A stretch of 62,246 nucleotides of DNA from CAYMTT01 sp964393465 (GTDB lineage Bacteria > Patescibacteriota > Minisyncoccia > Minisyncoccales > MHMH01). The stretch spans positions 1-62,246 of the forward strand of contig CAYMTT010000001.1 of the NCBI GenBank assembly GCA_964393465.1, written 5' to 3'. Position 1 is the first letter of the stretch. Each line of letters begins with the position of its first letter. A program made the translations under genes and the position numbers. This document shows positions 7,578 to 17,187 of this stretch, piece after piece. The notes under the pieces are model-generated. The model did not search any database, had not been told where the DNA came from, and saw only the letters and a program-made list of their open reading frames with translations.

Positions 7578-9416
7578 TTACTCTACGGTTACCGATTTTG
7601 CCAAATTCCTGGGCTTGTCAACATCGCATCCCCGGGCTATTCCCATGTGGTAGGCAAAAAGCTGCAGGGGAACCACGCTTAAAATGGGAGTAAGCATTTC
7701 CGAAGTCTTGGGAATGCAGATTACATCGTCCGCCAATCCCTTGAGCTTGTCTTTTCCGTCTTCATTGACCACGGCTATTATCGGCGCCTTTCTAGCTTTG
7801 ACCTCCTGCATATTGGAAATGGTTTTTTCGAAAATGCTGTCCGAAGGAGCGATAAACACGAAGGGAAAGTTTTCGTCCGCCAGAGCCAGAGGACCGTGCT
7901 TCATCTCTCCGCCGGCCAAACCTTCTGCATGAATGGGATAAGCTATCTCTTTGAGTTTCAATGCCCCTTCCATGGCAATGGGATAGTTATATTTTCTGCC
8001 CAGGTATATGAAATTGTTGTATTTTGAATATTTGTCGGCCAGCTTCTTTATATGCTTGCCTTCCTTGTCCAAAATCTCTTTTATTTGCAAGGGCAACTTC
8101 TGGAGGTCCTGAATCAGCCTCTGGCCTTTTATCAGGCTCAAATTTCTCTGCCTGCCCAGGTAAAGGGTCATCAAAGAAAGTATGGTCAGCTGGGAGATGA
8201 AAGATTTGGTGGCGGCCACCCCGATTTCGGGACCTATATGGTTGTAGACGCCGGCTGCCGTTTCCCTGACCAAACTGCTGCCTATGGAATTGACTATTCC
8301 CAGGGTCAAGAGATCTTTTCTTTTGGCTTCCTTGACCGCGGCCAAGGTGTCCGCAGTCTCTCCGGACTGGGATATTGCCAGCAAGGCGGTGTTCCCCCCC
8401 AGAACCGGCTTTCTGTAGCGGAATTCCGAAGCCACGTCCACTTCTACGGGTATGCCCACGTATTCTTCTATCATATATTCACCGACCATTCCCGAATGGT
8501 AGGCGGTTCCGCAGGCGACGATGTTCAATCTGTCTGTTTTTCTCAAATCTTTTTCAACGTTCTGCAAGCCCCCGAGCCTGGCCATTCCCTCTTGGGGTAC
8601 GAGCCTGCCCTTCAGGGAATTTTCAACGGCTTCCGGGCCTTCCATTATTTCTTTTAGCATAAAATGAGGATAGCCTCCTTTCTGGATGTCGGAAACCTGC
8701 ATTTCCAGAACTTCGGGCTGTCTTTCTTTCAGTATGAAAAAGTCTTTTTTGGTCATGACCGCGATCTCGTTGTCGTCGAGATTTATAACCTTGTTGGTGT
8801 GAGGAAGAAGAGCGGTGGCGTCCGATGCTACGATATAATCGCCTTCGGAAGAAATTCCCAACAGCAAAGGACTGGAAAAGCGGGCGGCCACCATCTTGTC
8901 CGGATCGTCCCTGGCTATCACCACCAAGGCATAAGCTCCGCGAATTTCCCTTAAAGCTTTCCTGACGGCTTCCTCAAGATTGCCCTCGAAATGATTTTCC
9001 ACCAAATGGGCGATTACCTCCGTATCGGTTTCGGTTGAAAAAACATGCCCCTCTTTTTGAAGGGACTCTTTGAGCTCTTTGTAGTTTTCCACTATGCCGT
9101 TATGGGCCAGCCAGATATTTTTCTTGCAGTCGCAATGAGGATGGGCGTTGGCATCGGTAACCCCTCCGTGAGTGGCCCACCTGGTATGAAGGATGGAAGG
9201 ATTGACCTCCAGCTCCGAATCGCTGCCGTTGTTAAAATATTCTTTCTCCAAGGCGTCTATCCTTCCGGCTTTTTTAAAACAAAAAACCTCTTTTTTCTGG
9301 GGGTTGTAAAAAGCGAATCCGGCAGAGTCATATCCTCTGTACTCCAGCCTTTTTAAGGCCGCAAGCCCGGTTTTTATTTTTTTGGGTCGGCCGAAATAGC
9401 CGACTATTCCGCACAT
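7578..9416 (-). CDS. glmS: Glutamine-fructose-6-phosphate aminotransferase (isomerizing)
   Basis: Makes glucosamine-6-phosphate from fructose-6-phosphate and glutamine, the entry to UDP-GlcNAc. At 612 residues it is full length. The N-terminal glutaminase starts MCGIVGYFG (Cys2 is the nucleophile), with HTRWATHG, HNGIVENY and TDTEVIAHL. Two SIS domains follow (VACGTAYHSG, SQSGETADTLAA, LKEIAYPIHAEGLAGGEMKHGP), and the C-terminus DKPRNLAKSVTVE is canonical. Its ATG overlaps the leuS stop as TAATG. No glmS ribozyme is visible, as expected inside a string of overlapping genes. Confidence 0.97.
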   Translation of the reverse strand: MCGIVGYFGRPKKIKTGLAALKRLEYRGYDSAGFAFYNPQKKEVFCFKKAGRIDALEKEYFNNGSDSELEVNPSILHTRWATHGGVTDANAHPHCDCKKNIWLAHNGIVENYKELKESLQKEGHVFSTETDTEVIAHLVENHFEGNLEEAVRKALREIRGAYALVVIARDDPDKMVAARFSSPLLLGISSEGDYIVASDATALLPHTNKVINLDDNEIAVMTKKDFFILKERQPEVLEMQVSDIQKGGYPHFMLKEIMEGPEAVENSLKGRLVPQEGMARLGGLQNVEKDLRKTDRLNIVACGTAYHSGMVGEYMIEEYVGIPVEVDVASEFRYRKPVLGGNTALLAISQSGETADTLAAVKEAKRKDLLTLGIVNSIGSSLVRETAAGVYNHIGPEIGVAATKSFISQLTILSLMTLYLGRQRNLSLIKGQRLIQDLQKLPLQIKEILDKEGKHIKKLADKYSKYNNFIYLGRKYNYPIAMEGALKLKEIAYPIHAEGLAGGEMKHGPLALADENFPFVFIAPSDSIFEKTISNMQEVKARKAPIIAVVNEDGKDKLKGLADDVICIPKTSEMLTPILSVVPLQLFAYHMGIARGCDVDKPRNLAKSVTVE

Positions 9417-11821
9417 TAATCAGTCACTATGTTAACGAGTTTATCCGGAACGAAAACAATCTTTCTTATTTTCTTCCCAGCCAACCACTTTTTAACCTTT
9501 TCTCGGCTTAATGTCAACTCTCCGGCGTCTTTTTCAGATAGTCCGGGATCGGCTTCCATTCTGTCTCTAAACCGGCCGTTGATCTGAATTATTATCTGGA
9601 CTTTTTCCTCTTTAACCAGTTTTCTGTCGTATTCCGGCCAAAGTTCGTCGTGAATGCTGTATTCAAAGCCCTTCTTTTCCCAGAGCTCCTCCGCAAAATG
9701 TGGGGCGAAGGGAGCCAAAAGCAAAAGAAAGTTTTTGACGCAATCCAAGGGAGGGTTTTTCTTTTTCTGGAGCTCGTTGATGAAAACCATCAAAGAAGAA
9801 ACCGCCGTATTGAACCTGAATTTTTCAATGTCTTGGGTCACTTTCTTTATGGTCTTGTGCATCAGCTTTTCCAAATCCGAATCTTCAATTTTGCCTGGCA
9901 ACGTATTCTGACAGACGTCCCAGGCCCGGTTCAAGAACCTGTAAATTCCGACTATTCCGTTGGGATTCCACGAGCCTCCCCGAGAATAGGGACCCATAAA
10001 GCAGAGGTAGATTCTCACCGAATCCGCGCCGTATTTGCTTATCTGGATTTTGGGATCGACCACGTTTCCCCGGGATTTGGACATTTTCTGGCCGTCGGGC
10101 CCGAGAATTATCCCCTGATGCCTGAGGGCGGAAAAGGGCTCGTTAAAATGCAAATGTCCGAGCTTGTTCAAAACCTTGGTGAAAAAGCGCGAGTAAAGCA
10201 GATGCAAAACTATGTGTTCCGCTCCTCCTATGTACATATCTACGGGTAGCCAGGTTTTTATTTTTTCGGGAGAAGCGAATCTTGAAGGATTCGAAGGGTC
10301 GGCGTAACGCAGGTAATACCAGGAAGAACAGACGAAAGTGTCCATGGTATCGGTCTCTCTTTCTGCCTTTCCTCCGCATTTGGGACATTCGGTTTCCACG
10401 AACTTTCTGCTCTTTGCCAGAGGGGATTTTCCCTCTCCGCCGGGCCGGAAATCTCTGACGACGGGAAGCGGTAAAGGCAGGTCTTTTTCGGCAAGGGGCT
10501 GCCAGCCGCATTTTGAGCAGAAAATCATGGGAATAGGGACTCCCCAGTATCTCTGGCGGGAAATCAGCCAGTCCCTTATTTTATAATGGGTTTTCTTCCG
10601 AGCCAGGCCTTTTTTTTCCAGCCATTGCCCGATTCTTTCTTCTGCTTGCCGGGAAAGCATTCCATCGAACCTGCCGGAATTGACCAAGGTCCCTTCTCCC
10701 TCGTAGGGATCGGGCTGGTTTTTGTCTCCGGAATCAATCACTTTTATTATCGGAAGGTTGTATTTTTTGGCAAAATCCCAATCCCTCTGGTCGTGGCCGG
10801 GAACCGCCATTATGGCGCCCGTGCCGTAATGCATCAAAACGTAATCGGCAACAAAAACGGGAACTTCCCTGCCGTTGACCGGATTTACGGCTTTTAATCC
10901 TTTGAGCTCCACTCCGCTTTTATCCTTGATTTCGGAGATCCTTTCCCTTTCGGTTTTTTTCTTGGATTCTTCGATATATTTTCCGACCGATTTGAAATTT
11001 TCGATTTTTTCTTTCAGTTCCCTTATTATTTCATTTTCGGGAGCCAACACCAGATAAGTGCAGCCGAAAAGAGTATCGGCCCGAGTGGTATAAACGGGAA
11101 TCTTCCGGTCGGAATCCTTGATTTGGAATTTCAATTCCCATCCCTGGGATTTGCCTATCCAGTTTTTCTGCATGATTTTGGTGGTCTCCGGCCAATCCAC
11201 TTCATCCAGGCCCTCCAGCAGATCTTGGGCGTAATCGGAAATTTTGAAAAGCCACTGTTCGATTTCCTTTTGAATCACTTCCGTTCCGCATCTTTCGCAT
11301 TTGCCGTCCACCACCTGTTCATTAGCCAGAACCGTCTTGCAGGAAGGACAAAAATTGGCAGGCACCCTTCCTTTATACGCCAGACCGGCCTTGTAAAGCT
11401 GAAGAAACATCCACTGGGTCCATTTGTAGTATTCGGGATCGCAAGTAACAACTTCCCTCGACCAGTCGTAAACGTTTCCTATGGACTTCAGCTGCTTTCT
11501 CATTTTCTTGACGTTTTTCTGGGTCCAGGTTTTGGGATGTATTTTATTCTTGATGGCGGCGTTTTCCGCCGGAAGCCCGAAAGCATCAAAGCCTATGGGA
11601 GACATAACGTTCAAGCCCTGCATTCTTTTGAAGCGGGCGTAAACGTCCGCCGGAGCGAAATTATACCAATGGCCTATGTGTATGTCCCCGGAAGGATAAG
11701 GGAACATAACCAAATGATAAAAATTGTCCTTGCCCCTGGCCTTGTCTGCAGCCTTGTAAATGCCCGTTTCTTCCCATTTTTTCTGCCATTTTTTTTCTAT
11801 GTTTTTGTGCCTGTATTTCAT
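9416..11821 (-). CDS. leuS: Leucyl-tRNA synthetase
   Basis: Class Ia synthetase that charges tRNA-Leu. The 801 residues are slightly short for bacterial LeuRS. HIGH signature GDIHIGHWYNF at about 45-55; zinc-type cysteines FCPSCKTVLA and CERCG near 155-180; editing domain with TTRADTLFGCTYLVLAP and VPGHDQRDWDFA; KMSKSRGN near 578-585; a second cysteine pair FCSKCGW/CPKCGG. The C-terminal anticodon-binding part is compact. It overlaps folD (4 bases) upstream and glmS downstream. Confidence 0.97.
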   Translation of the reverse strand: MKYRHKNIEKKWQKKWEETGIYKAADKARGKDNFYHLVMFPYPSGDIHIGHWYNFAPADVYARFKRMQGLNVMSPIGFDAFGLPAENAAIKNKIHPKTWTQKNVKKMRKQLKSIGNVYDWSREVVTCDPEYYKWTQWMFLQLYKAGLAYKGRVPANFCPSCKTVLANEQVVDGKCERCGTEVIQKEIEQWLFKISDYAQDLLEGLDEVDWPETTKIMQKNWIGKSQGWELKFQIKDSDRKIPVYTTRADTLFGCTYLVLAPENEIIRELKEKIENFKSVGKYIEESKKKTERERISEIKDKSGVELKGLKAVNPVNGREVPVFVADYVLMHYGTGAIMAVPGHDQRDWDFAKKYNLPIIKVIDSGDKNQPDPYEGEGTLVNSGRFDGMLSRQAEERIGQWLEKKGLARKKTHYKIRDWLISRQRYWGVPIPMIFCSKCGWQPLAEKDLPLPLPVVRDFRPGGEGKSPLAKSRKFVETECPKCGGKAERETDTMDTFVCSSWYYLRYADPSNPSRFASPEKIKTWLPVDMYIGGAEHIVLHLLYSRFFTKVLNKLGHLHFNEPFSALRHQGIILGPDGQKMSKSRGNVVDPKIQISKYGADSVRIYLCFMGPYSRGGSWNPNGIVGIYRFLNRAWDVCQNTLPGKIEDSDLEKLMHKTIKKVTQDIEKFRFNTAVSSLMVFINELQKKKNPPLDCVKNFLLLLAPFAPHFAEELWEKKGFEYSIHDELWPEYDRKLVKEEKVQIIIQINGRFRDRMEADPGLSEKDAGELTLSREKVKKWLAGKKIRKIVFVPDKLVNIVTD

Positions 11822-12600
11822 ATTTTTATTCCGTTCAAAATCAACAGGTTCCTCAAGACCAAGGCCACGGTCAAGGGTCCCAATCCTCCGGGAACCGGGG
11901 ACACGAACCCGGCTTTTAAAGAAACGCTTTGAAAGTCCACGTCCCGACCCGCATCCAAAACGACGGCACCTTCTTTGATCATATCGCCGGTTATCAAACC
12001 GGGAACTCCGGTGGCAGAAACCACGATGTCCGCTTCTCTGGTAATGGAAGAAGGATTCGGGGTGGATTTGTCTATTATTGAAACTTCGGCCCCCTGCTTT
12101 TCAAGCCATTCAGCGGCCGGCCTGCCGACCAACCGGCCCCGGCCCACTACTGCAGCTTTCTTCTTTTTTGCCGATATTCCGTATTCCTTGAAAAACTCCT
12201 TTATGCCTGCGGCCACCGGAGATAAAATATCGGGATTTTTCCCTGAAAGGGAATCCACGTCTTTTTCTGCCGGAATAAGGTTTAAGATTTTATCGGCGTC
12301 GATATGCTCGGGGAGAGGCAACTGTATTATCACTCCGTCGTTTTGAGGATCGTCGCAGATTTTGCCGACTTTGTCTGCCAGCTCCGGAAAACCCGTTTCT
12401 TTCGGAAAAGAATAAAGCTTGAAATCTATTCCGGCTTTCAGACCGGCTTTCTCTTTCTGGGCTACAAAAATGAGGGAATCGGAATCTTTCCCGACGAGAA
12501 CGCAGGCCAATCTCAGCTTTCTCTGGGAATCTGCCAAAGCGGTCTTTATCTCTGACAAAAGCTTTTCGGCTAGTTTTTTTCCGTCCAGAATTTCCGGCAT
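11818..12600 (-). CDS. folD: Bifunctional methylene-THF dehydrogenase/cyclohydrolase
   Basis: Interconverts methylene-, methenyl- and formyl-tetrahydrofolate with NADP. The 260 residues are slightly shorter than usual (~285). Seen: VGKDSDSLIFVAQKEKAGLKAG with the catalytic lysine, GVIIQLPLPEHID, the KDVDSL motif, VVGRGRLVGRPAAEWL (Rossmann loop) and the C-terminal PVPGGLGPLTVALVLRN. It overlaps glyA by 31 bases; together they form a small one-carbon unit between tRNA synthetase genes. Confidence 0.96.
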   Translation of the reverse strand: MPEILDGKKLAEKLLSEIKTALADSQRKLRLACVLVGKDSDSLIFVAQKEKAGLKAGIDFKLYSFPKETGFPELADKVGKICDDPQNDGVIIQLPLPEHIDADKILNLIPAEKDVDSLSGKNPDILSPVAAGIKEFFKEYGISAKKKKAAVVGRGRLVGRPAAEWLEKQGAEVSIIDKSTPNPSSITREADIVVSATGVPGLITGDMIKEGAVVLDAGRDVDFQSVSLKAGFVSPVPGGLGPLTVALVLRNLLILNGIKI

Positions 12601-13826
12601 AATTTTCGGATTTCTTTTTTAACGCCCGCCGCCTGTCGAGGAGAATCGATCAAAACGTTTATCCAGCCGGCGATGGCTTTCATTTCCTTTTCTTCCATCC
12701 CCCTGCTGGTAACGGCCGGCGTTCCCAAACGGATTCCCGATGGGTCTTTGGGAGATTTTTTATCGTAGGGAATCATGTTTTTGTTGACGATTATCCCTCC
12801 CTTTTCCAGAACTTCCTGGGCTTCACTGCCCGAAACTCTTTTGGAAGACAAGTCTATCAAAAGCAGATGGTTGTCGGTGCCCCCGGAAACCAAACGAAAT
12901 CCGTATTTTTTCAGCTCCATTGCCAGAACCCGGCCGTTTTCCACCACTTGCCGGGCATATTTCTTGAAAGCCGGCTTTGAAGCTTCCTCAAAAGCCAAGG
13001 CGGTTCCGGCGATGGTGTGATTGTGCGGCCCTCCCTGAAGCCCGGGGAAAACGGAGGGGAAGATCTTGTCTTTCAGATTCTGACGGCAAATTATCATGGC
13101 TCCCCTGGGGCCTCTCAGTGTTTTATGAGTGGTAGTGGTGACAATGTCTGCCCAAGGGAAAGGGGAAAGATGCTGATTTGCAACCACCAGCCCGGCGATA
13201 TGGGAAATGTCGGCCAAAAGATAGGCTCCCGACTTTCTGGCAATCTGCCCGAACTTTTTGAAATCCACTTTCCGGGGATAAGCGCTGTAGCCGCAGATTA
13301 TCAAGTCGGGCTTTTCTTTTTTGGCCAAAGCTTCTATCTGCCGATAATCCAAAGTTTCGGTCTTTCTGTCCAAAAAATATCTGGATATTTTGAAGTCTTT
13401 TTCCGTCAGAGAAACCGGCGCTCCGTGGCTCAAATGCCCTCCCGAATCCAAAGAAAGACTCATTATCTTAGCTCCGGGCTTTAAAAGGCCGCGGTAAACC
13501 TCGTAGTTGGCGGGGCTCCCCGAAAGCGGCTGCAAATTTACCGCCCATTTTTCGGATTCTTTTCCCAAAAAAAGATTCAGAGCTCTTTTTTCTGCCAATT
13601 TTTCCAGAGCGTCTATGTTCTCCATGCCGCCGTAATATCTTTTTCCGGGCCGGCCTTCCGAATATTTGACTATGAAAATGGAGCTCAAAGCCGCCCTGAC
13701 GGCAAGCGAGGGATAATTTTCAGAAGCTATGAGGTTCAGAGTATCTCTGTGGTGAGCTTCCTCTTTTTCTATTAAGGCGGCCAGCTCAGGATCCGCTTTC
13801 TTTATTTTTTTAATGTATTCTTTCAT
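12570..13826 (-). CDS. glyA: Serine hydroxymethyltransferase
   Basis: PLP enzyme converting serine plus THF to glycine plus methylene-THF, which FolD then uses. The 418 residues are full length: LNLIASENYPS, VKYSEGRPGKRYYGG, LSHGAPV, DISHIAGLV and VTTTTHKTLRGPRG, where the lysine near residue 235 binds PLP. It overlaps tatD by 4 bases (ATGA). The adjacent glyS (7 kb away) and leuS/metG suggest that amino-acid and one-carbon supply is co-expressed with translation genes. Confidence 0.97.
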   Translation of the reverse strand: MKEYIKKIKKADPELAALIEKEEAHHRDTLNLIASENYPSLAVRAALSSIFIVKYSEGRPGKRYYGGMENIDALEKLAEKRALNLFLGKESEKWAVNLQPLSGSPANYEVYRGLLKPGAKIMSLSLDSGGHLSHGAPVSLTEKDFKISRYFLDRKTETLDYRQIEALAKKEKPDLIICGYSAYPRKVDFKKFGQIARKSGAYLLADISHIAGLVVANQHLSPFPWADIVTTTTHKTLRGPRGAMIICRQNLKDKIFPSVFPGLQGGPHNHTIAGTALAFEEASKPAFKKYARQVVENGRVLAMELKKYGFRLVSGGTDNHLLLIDLSSKRVSGSEAQEVLEKGGIIVNKNMIPYDKKSPKDPSGIRLGTPAVTSRGMEEKEMKAIAGWINVLIDSPRQAAGVKKEIRKLCRKFWTEKN

Positions 13827-14641
13827 AATTTAAAAAGTTTTTGGGCGTTTTCAGAGGTGATTTCGGCTATTTCCTTATAGCTCATATCCTTTAATTTAGC
13901 AATTTTCTCTGCCACTCTTTTTACGAACAAAGGCTCGTTGCGCCCGGTTTCAGGGGGAGGGGTCAGATAGGGGCAGTCTGTCTCTATGAGAATCCTTTCC
14001 AAAGGAACCCTTTTTATTATCTCGTCGCAGTCAAGCTTGAAAATCAAGCCGTTGAATCCCAGATAAAAACCTTTTTCCAGATAGAGTTTGGCCTGCTCCC
14101 AATTTCCGGTAAAACAATGGACCACTCCCGGAAGCGAAGGATCGACAAGCTCCAAAAAGTCGTCGTGGGCGAATCGGCAGTGAAAAATCATGGGCAGATT
14201 CAGGTCTTTGGCCAAGCCCTGCTGCTCGAGAAAGGCTTTTTTCTGCTTTTCCTTGAAAAGCTCTAACTTTCTTCTGGTCTTGGGCTTGTAGTAATAATCC
14301 AAGCCGATTTCCCCTATTGCCACCACTTTATCGCTGCTTTTTGCCAGCTCTCTGTATTTTTCGCGGTCGAATTGCTCTTGGCGCGACTGAATCTGGATTT
14401 CTTCCGGATCTATTTTTATCTTGACCAAACCGGTCTCCAAATGAATAGGATGGAGCCCGACCGCCGCCCAGACGCCCTCTCGGTGGCGCTCGGCCAGTTC
14501 CACGGCCCTGAAGCTGGTGGAGTACTGGGAACCCACGTTTATAACGGAAACTCCTCCTTCAAGGGAGCGTTCAACGACCCGGTCGGAATCTTCCCTGTAA
14601 GCGTTGAAATTCAGATGGGCGTGGGTGTCTATGATCTTCAT
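13823..14641 (-). CDS. tatD: TatD-family metal-dependent deoxyribonuclease
   Basis: TIM-barrel hydrolase with 3'-5' DNase activity in the family. The 272 residues contain the metal motifs IIDTHAHLNF (3-12), AVGLHPIHL, AIGEIGLDYYY, IFHCRFAHDD, VVHCFTGNWEQA and ETDCPYLTPPP. It has ATGA-type overlaps with both metG (upstream) and glyA (downstream); the metG-tatD pairing is common in bacteria. Confidence 0.95.
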   Translation of the reverse strand: MKIIDTHAHLNFNAYREDSDRVVERSLEGGVSVINVGSQYSTSFRAVELAERHREGVWAAVGLHPIHLETGLVKIKIDPEEIQIQSRQEQFDREKYRELAKSSDKVVAIGEIGLDYYYKPKTRRKLELFKEKQKKAFLEQQGLAKDLNLPMIFHCRFAHDDFLELVDPSLPGVVHCFTGNWEQAKLYLEKGFYLGFNGLIFKLDCDEIIKRVPLERILIETDCPYLTPPPETGRNEPLFVKRVAEKIAKLKDMSYKEIAEITSENAQKLFKL

Positions 14642-16038
14642 ATTCTCGGAAACAAAGGCCGGCTCTCCCTTTTTTCAATCTGCTCCAGTATTTTTTCTGC
14701 GGTTTCCGGCAAAAAAGCCCTTAATGTTAAAGCGATTTCTCTTAAAGCAAAAAGTAAACTTCCCAAAACCTCGGGGTCTTTGGTTTCCCAGGGCTTTTCC
14801 TTTTCGATATACCTGTCGCACCATCCCATCAATTCCCAAAGGGCAGCCAAGGCCTCGCTAAATCTGAAATCTTCCAGGCTTTCTTCCGCCCTTTTTTTGA
14901 ATTTCTCCACCGGGATTTTTTTGAAATTGGAAATTTCAGAATCCTTGGCCAAAGTCACTATTCTGGCCGTGAGATTGCCCAGGCCTTTGGCCAAATCGGA
15001 ATTATACCGCTTTTCGAATTTTTCGACGGTAAAATCCCCGTCCTGGGTCGGGGGAATTTCGCTCAGGAGAAAATATCTGACCGGATCCGCTCCGTATTTT
15101 TCCACCAGCTCGAAAGGATCTATAATATTCCCGAGGGATTTTGACATTTTCTGGCCTCCGACCGTAATGAATCCATGGATGAAAACCGCCTTGGGCAATT
15201 CAATCCCCAGAGAAAGAAGCATGCCGGGCCAGATGAGACAATGAAATTTCTGGATATCCTTGCCTATGCAGTGCAAGTCGGCAGGCCAGTATTTCTTGAA
15301 CTGGGGAGAGTTCGGATATCCCAAAGCGGAAATGTAATTGACCAAAGCGTCGCCCCAGACGTAAATGGTTTGGCTCGGATCTCCGGGAACGGGAATCCCC
15401 CATTTTAAATCTTCGGAAGGCCGAGAAAAGCTTATATCCTCCAGGCCCTGCCCGGCAAAATTGAGCATTTCCTTTTTCCGGCTTTCGGGCATTATCTCGA
15501 TTTGCCCTTTTTCGACGGCCTTTTCTATTTTTTCGGAATAGCGGGAAAGTCTGAAAAAATAATTTTCTTCCTCAATGACTTCCGGCTCTTTTTTGTGTAC
15601 GGCGCATCTTCCCTCGAACAAATCCTTTTTGGTTATGAATGCTTCGCAGCCCGAACAATAAAAGCCTTTGTATTTTTTTTTGTATATATCCCCGTTTCTT
15701 TCCAGCTTCCGCCAAACTTCCTGAACGGCGGGCCAATGCTTTTTTTTGTCGCTGGTTCTGATAAAATCGTCGTTGGAAAGATTTAAAATTTTCGTGAGCT
15801 CTCTGAATTTGAAAGAGACCTTATCGGTAAAATCTTCGGGGGTCTGGCCCGATTCTTCGGCGGCGGCGATCACTTTTTTTCCGTGCTCGTCGGTCCCGGT
15901 AAGAAAAAAAACGTCTTTTCCCGAAAGCCTCGCTGATCTGGCTATAACGTCGGCTTGGACGGTTTCCAAAGCGTAGCCCAAATGAGGAAAGGAATTAACG
16001 TAAGCGATGCTGGTTGTGAGATAGAATTTATCTGACAT
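14638..16038 (-). CDS. metG: Methionyl-tRNA synthetase
   Basis: Charges initiator and elongator tRNA-Met. The 466 residues hold the catalytic core (AYVNSFPHLGYALE, HLGY as the HIGH box near 19-22), the connective zinc knob CSGCEAF with a later CAVH, WVWGDALVNYISALGYP-like core region, KMSKSLGNIIDP near 296, and a helical anticodon domain. It lacks the C-terminal tRNA-binding EMAP-like domain found in longer bacterial enzymes. It begins the tatD-glyA-folD-leuS-glmS-iorAB string. Confidence 0.96.
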   Translation of the reverse strand: MSDKFYLTTSIAYVNSFPHLGYALETVQADVIARSARLSGKDVFFLTGTDEHGKKVIAAAEESGQTPEDFTDKVSFKFRELTKILNLSNDDFIRTSDKKKHWPAVQEVWRKLERNGDIYKKKYKGFYCSGCEAFITKKDLFEGRCAVHKKEPEVIEEENYFFRLSRYSEKIEKAVEKGQIEIMPESRKKEMLNFAGQGLEDISFSRPSEDLKWGIPVPGDPSQTIYVWGDALVNYISALGYPNSPQFKKYWPADLHCIGKDIQKFHCLIWPGMLLSLGIELPKAVFIHGFITVGGQKMSKSLGNIIDPFELVEKYGADPVRYFLLSEIPPTQDGDFTVEKFEKRYNSDLAKGLGNLTARIVTLAKDSEISNFKKIPVEKFKKRAEESLEDFRFSEALAALWELMGWCDRYIEKEKPWETKDPEVLGSLLFALREIALTLRAFLPETAEKILEQIEKRESRPLFPRI

Positions 16039-16040
16039 GG

Positions 16041-16064
16041 TATAATAAAAACGTTAATTCATAT
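16041..16064. promoter_or_regulatory. Divergent AT-rich promoter region between metG and a plus-strand membrane gene
   Basis: Plus strand carries TATAAT at 16041-16046. The minus strand carries GATAAT at about 16054-16059. Neither has a convincing -35 box at 17 bases. The 49-base gap separates two divergent genes, so at least one promoter must lie here. Confidence 0.35.
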
Positions 16065-16087
16065 TATCACATTTTCGGCATTTTTCC

Positions 16088-16537
16088 ATGATTTTGTCTC
16101 TGCATCTCTTGACGGGAGCGGCTATAGTCTCCAAGACGCACTATCTGCCTCTGGCCCTGCCTTTGGCTTTTTTGAGCCACTACCTGCTCGACGTTCTTCC
16201 TCATACCAAAGAATATTCGGTGGAAAGAATAAGAGCAAAGGACTGGAAAAGCTCTTTTCCGGATTTTTTGAAAATAGGGCTGGACTTGGCTCTGGGCCTT
16301 TTTTTGATTTTCCTTATTTCAAAAAACCAAAGCCCGGCGGTTTACGCCGGAGCGCTTTTGGCCTCCCTACCCGACGGCTTTACCTTTCTGGGAATACTGT
16401 TTTCCAACCGATTTTTGAAAGAAAACGACGATTTAAATAAAAAAATCCATTTTCTAAAAAGAAGAAAAGTCCATTTTTTCTGGAAGGTTTTCTGCCAGAT
16501 AGCCGTTCTTTTCCTGGCTATCTTTTTCTTGCTATGA
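16088..16537 (+). CDS. Small integral membrane protein, LSHYLLD motif
   Basis: 149 residues with about four hydrophobic segments (roughly 1-35, 60-80, 85-105 and 128-149). The motif LSHYLLDVLPHTKEY near 28-42, plus HLLTGAAI at the start, recalls YdjM/metal-dependent hydrolase-like membrane proteins that carry conserved His/Asp at membrane faces. The function is unknown. It is one of few plus-strand genes and its end overlaps the rsmI end by 20 bases, tail to tail. Confidence 0.7.
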   Translation: MILSLHLLTGAAIVSKTHYLPLALPLAFLSHYLLDVLPHTKEYSVERIRAKDWKSSFPDFLKIGLDLALGLFLIFLISKNQSPAVYAGALLASLPDGFTFLGILFSNRFLKENDDLNKKIHFLKRRKVHFFWKVFCQIAVLFLAIFFLL

Positions 16538-17183
16538 TCGCGAATTCTCCGGCCACTTTGTCTTTCTGGATCCGCTCGAGAACTTCCAAGGCTCCGCCCC
16601 GGTAAATGGTTTCGAATTTTTTGGTCAGCTCCCTTCCCACGACGAGTTCCAAGCCCTGAAGCAGCTTCAGGGTTTTTAAAATCCGGTGGGGGGACTCGTA
16701 GAAAATAACCGGATAGCCTTTGCCTGCCAGAAAAAAAAGCTCTTCGAAAAACTTGCTTCTTTTCTTTTTGGCCGGAGGAAATCCCAAAAAAACGAACTTG
16801 CCGACCGAGAATCCCGAAACGCTGGCCAAAGCGGCCAAAGCCGAAGAACCTGGAATGGGAATCACCCGGGCGATATCCGAATTGCAGACTTCGGCCACCA
16901 GTTTTCCTCCGGGATCTGAAATTCCCGGAGTGCCCGCATCCGACACCAAAGCCAGCTTTTTTCCTTCTTTTAAAAGCTTCAGGATATGTTCGGTTTTTTT
17001 CGTCTCCGAATGCTGGTGGTAGCTGAGAGTCGTTTTTTTTATATCATAGCTTTCCAGAAGGCGGGCAGTAATTCTGGTATCTTCGCATAAAATAAAATCG
17101 GCCTCTTCCAGCGCTTCCAGGGCCCGGAAGCTGATGTCCTTCAAATTCCCTATCGGTGTTGCGACCACATAAAGAATTCCCAT
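16518..17183 (-). CDS. rsmI: 16S rRNA (cytidine-1402-2'-O)-methyltransferase
   Basis: Methylates C1402 of 16S rRNA with SAM. Tetrapyrrole-methylase fold: GILYVVATPIGNLKDIS (2-18), EDTRITARLL, LVSDAGTPGISDPG (about 78-91), PIPGSSALAALA, GFPPAKKKRS and a YESPHR motif. At 221 residues it is short against ~280 in E. coli and lacks the C-terminal extension. It starts 5 bases after the upstream transporter gene. Confidence 0.96.
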   Translation of the reverse strand: MGILYVVATPIGNLKDISFRALEALEEADFILCEDTRITARLLESYDIKKTTLSYHQHSETKKTEHILKLLKEGKKLALVSDAGTPGISDPGGKLVAEVCNSDIARVIPIPGSSALAALASVSGFSVGKFVFLGFPPAKKKRSKFFEELFFLAGKGYPVIFYESPHRILKTLKLLQGLELVVGRELTKKFETIYRGGALEVLERIQKDKVAGEFAIIARKR

Positions 17184-17187
17184 AGGT

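Noticed and set aside
7578..9416. glmS ribozyme
   Set aside because: No leader exists; glmS starts inside the leuS stop codon.
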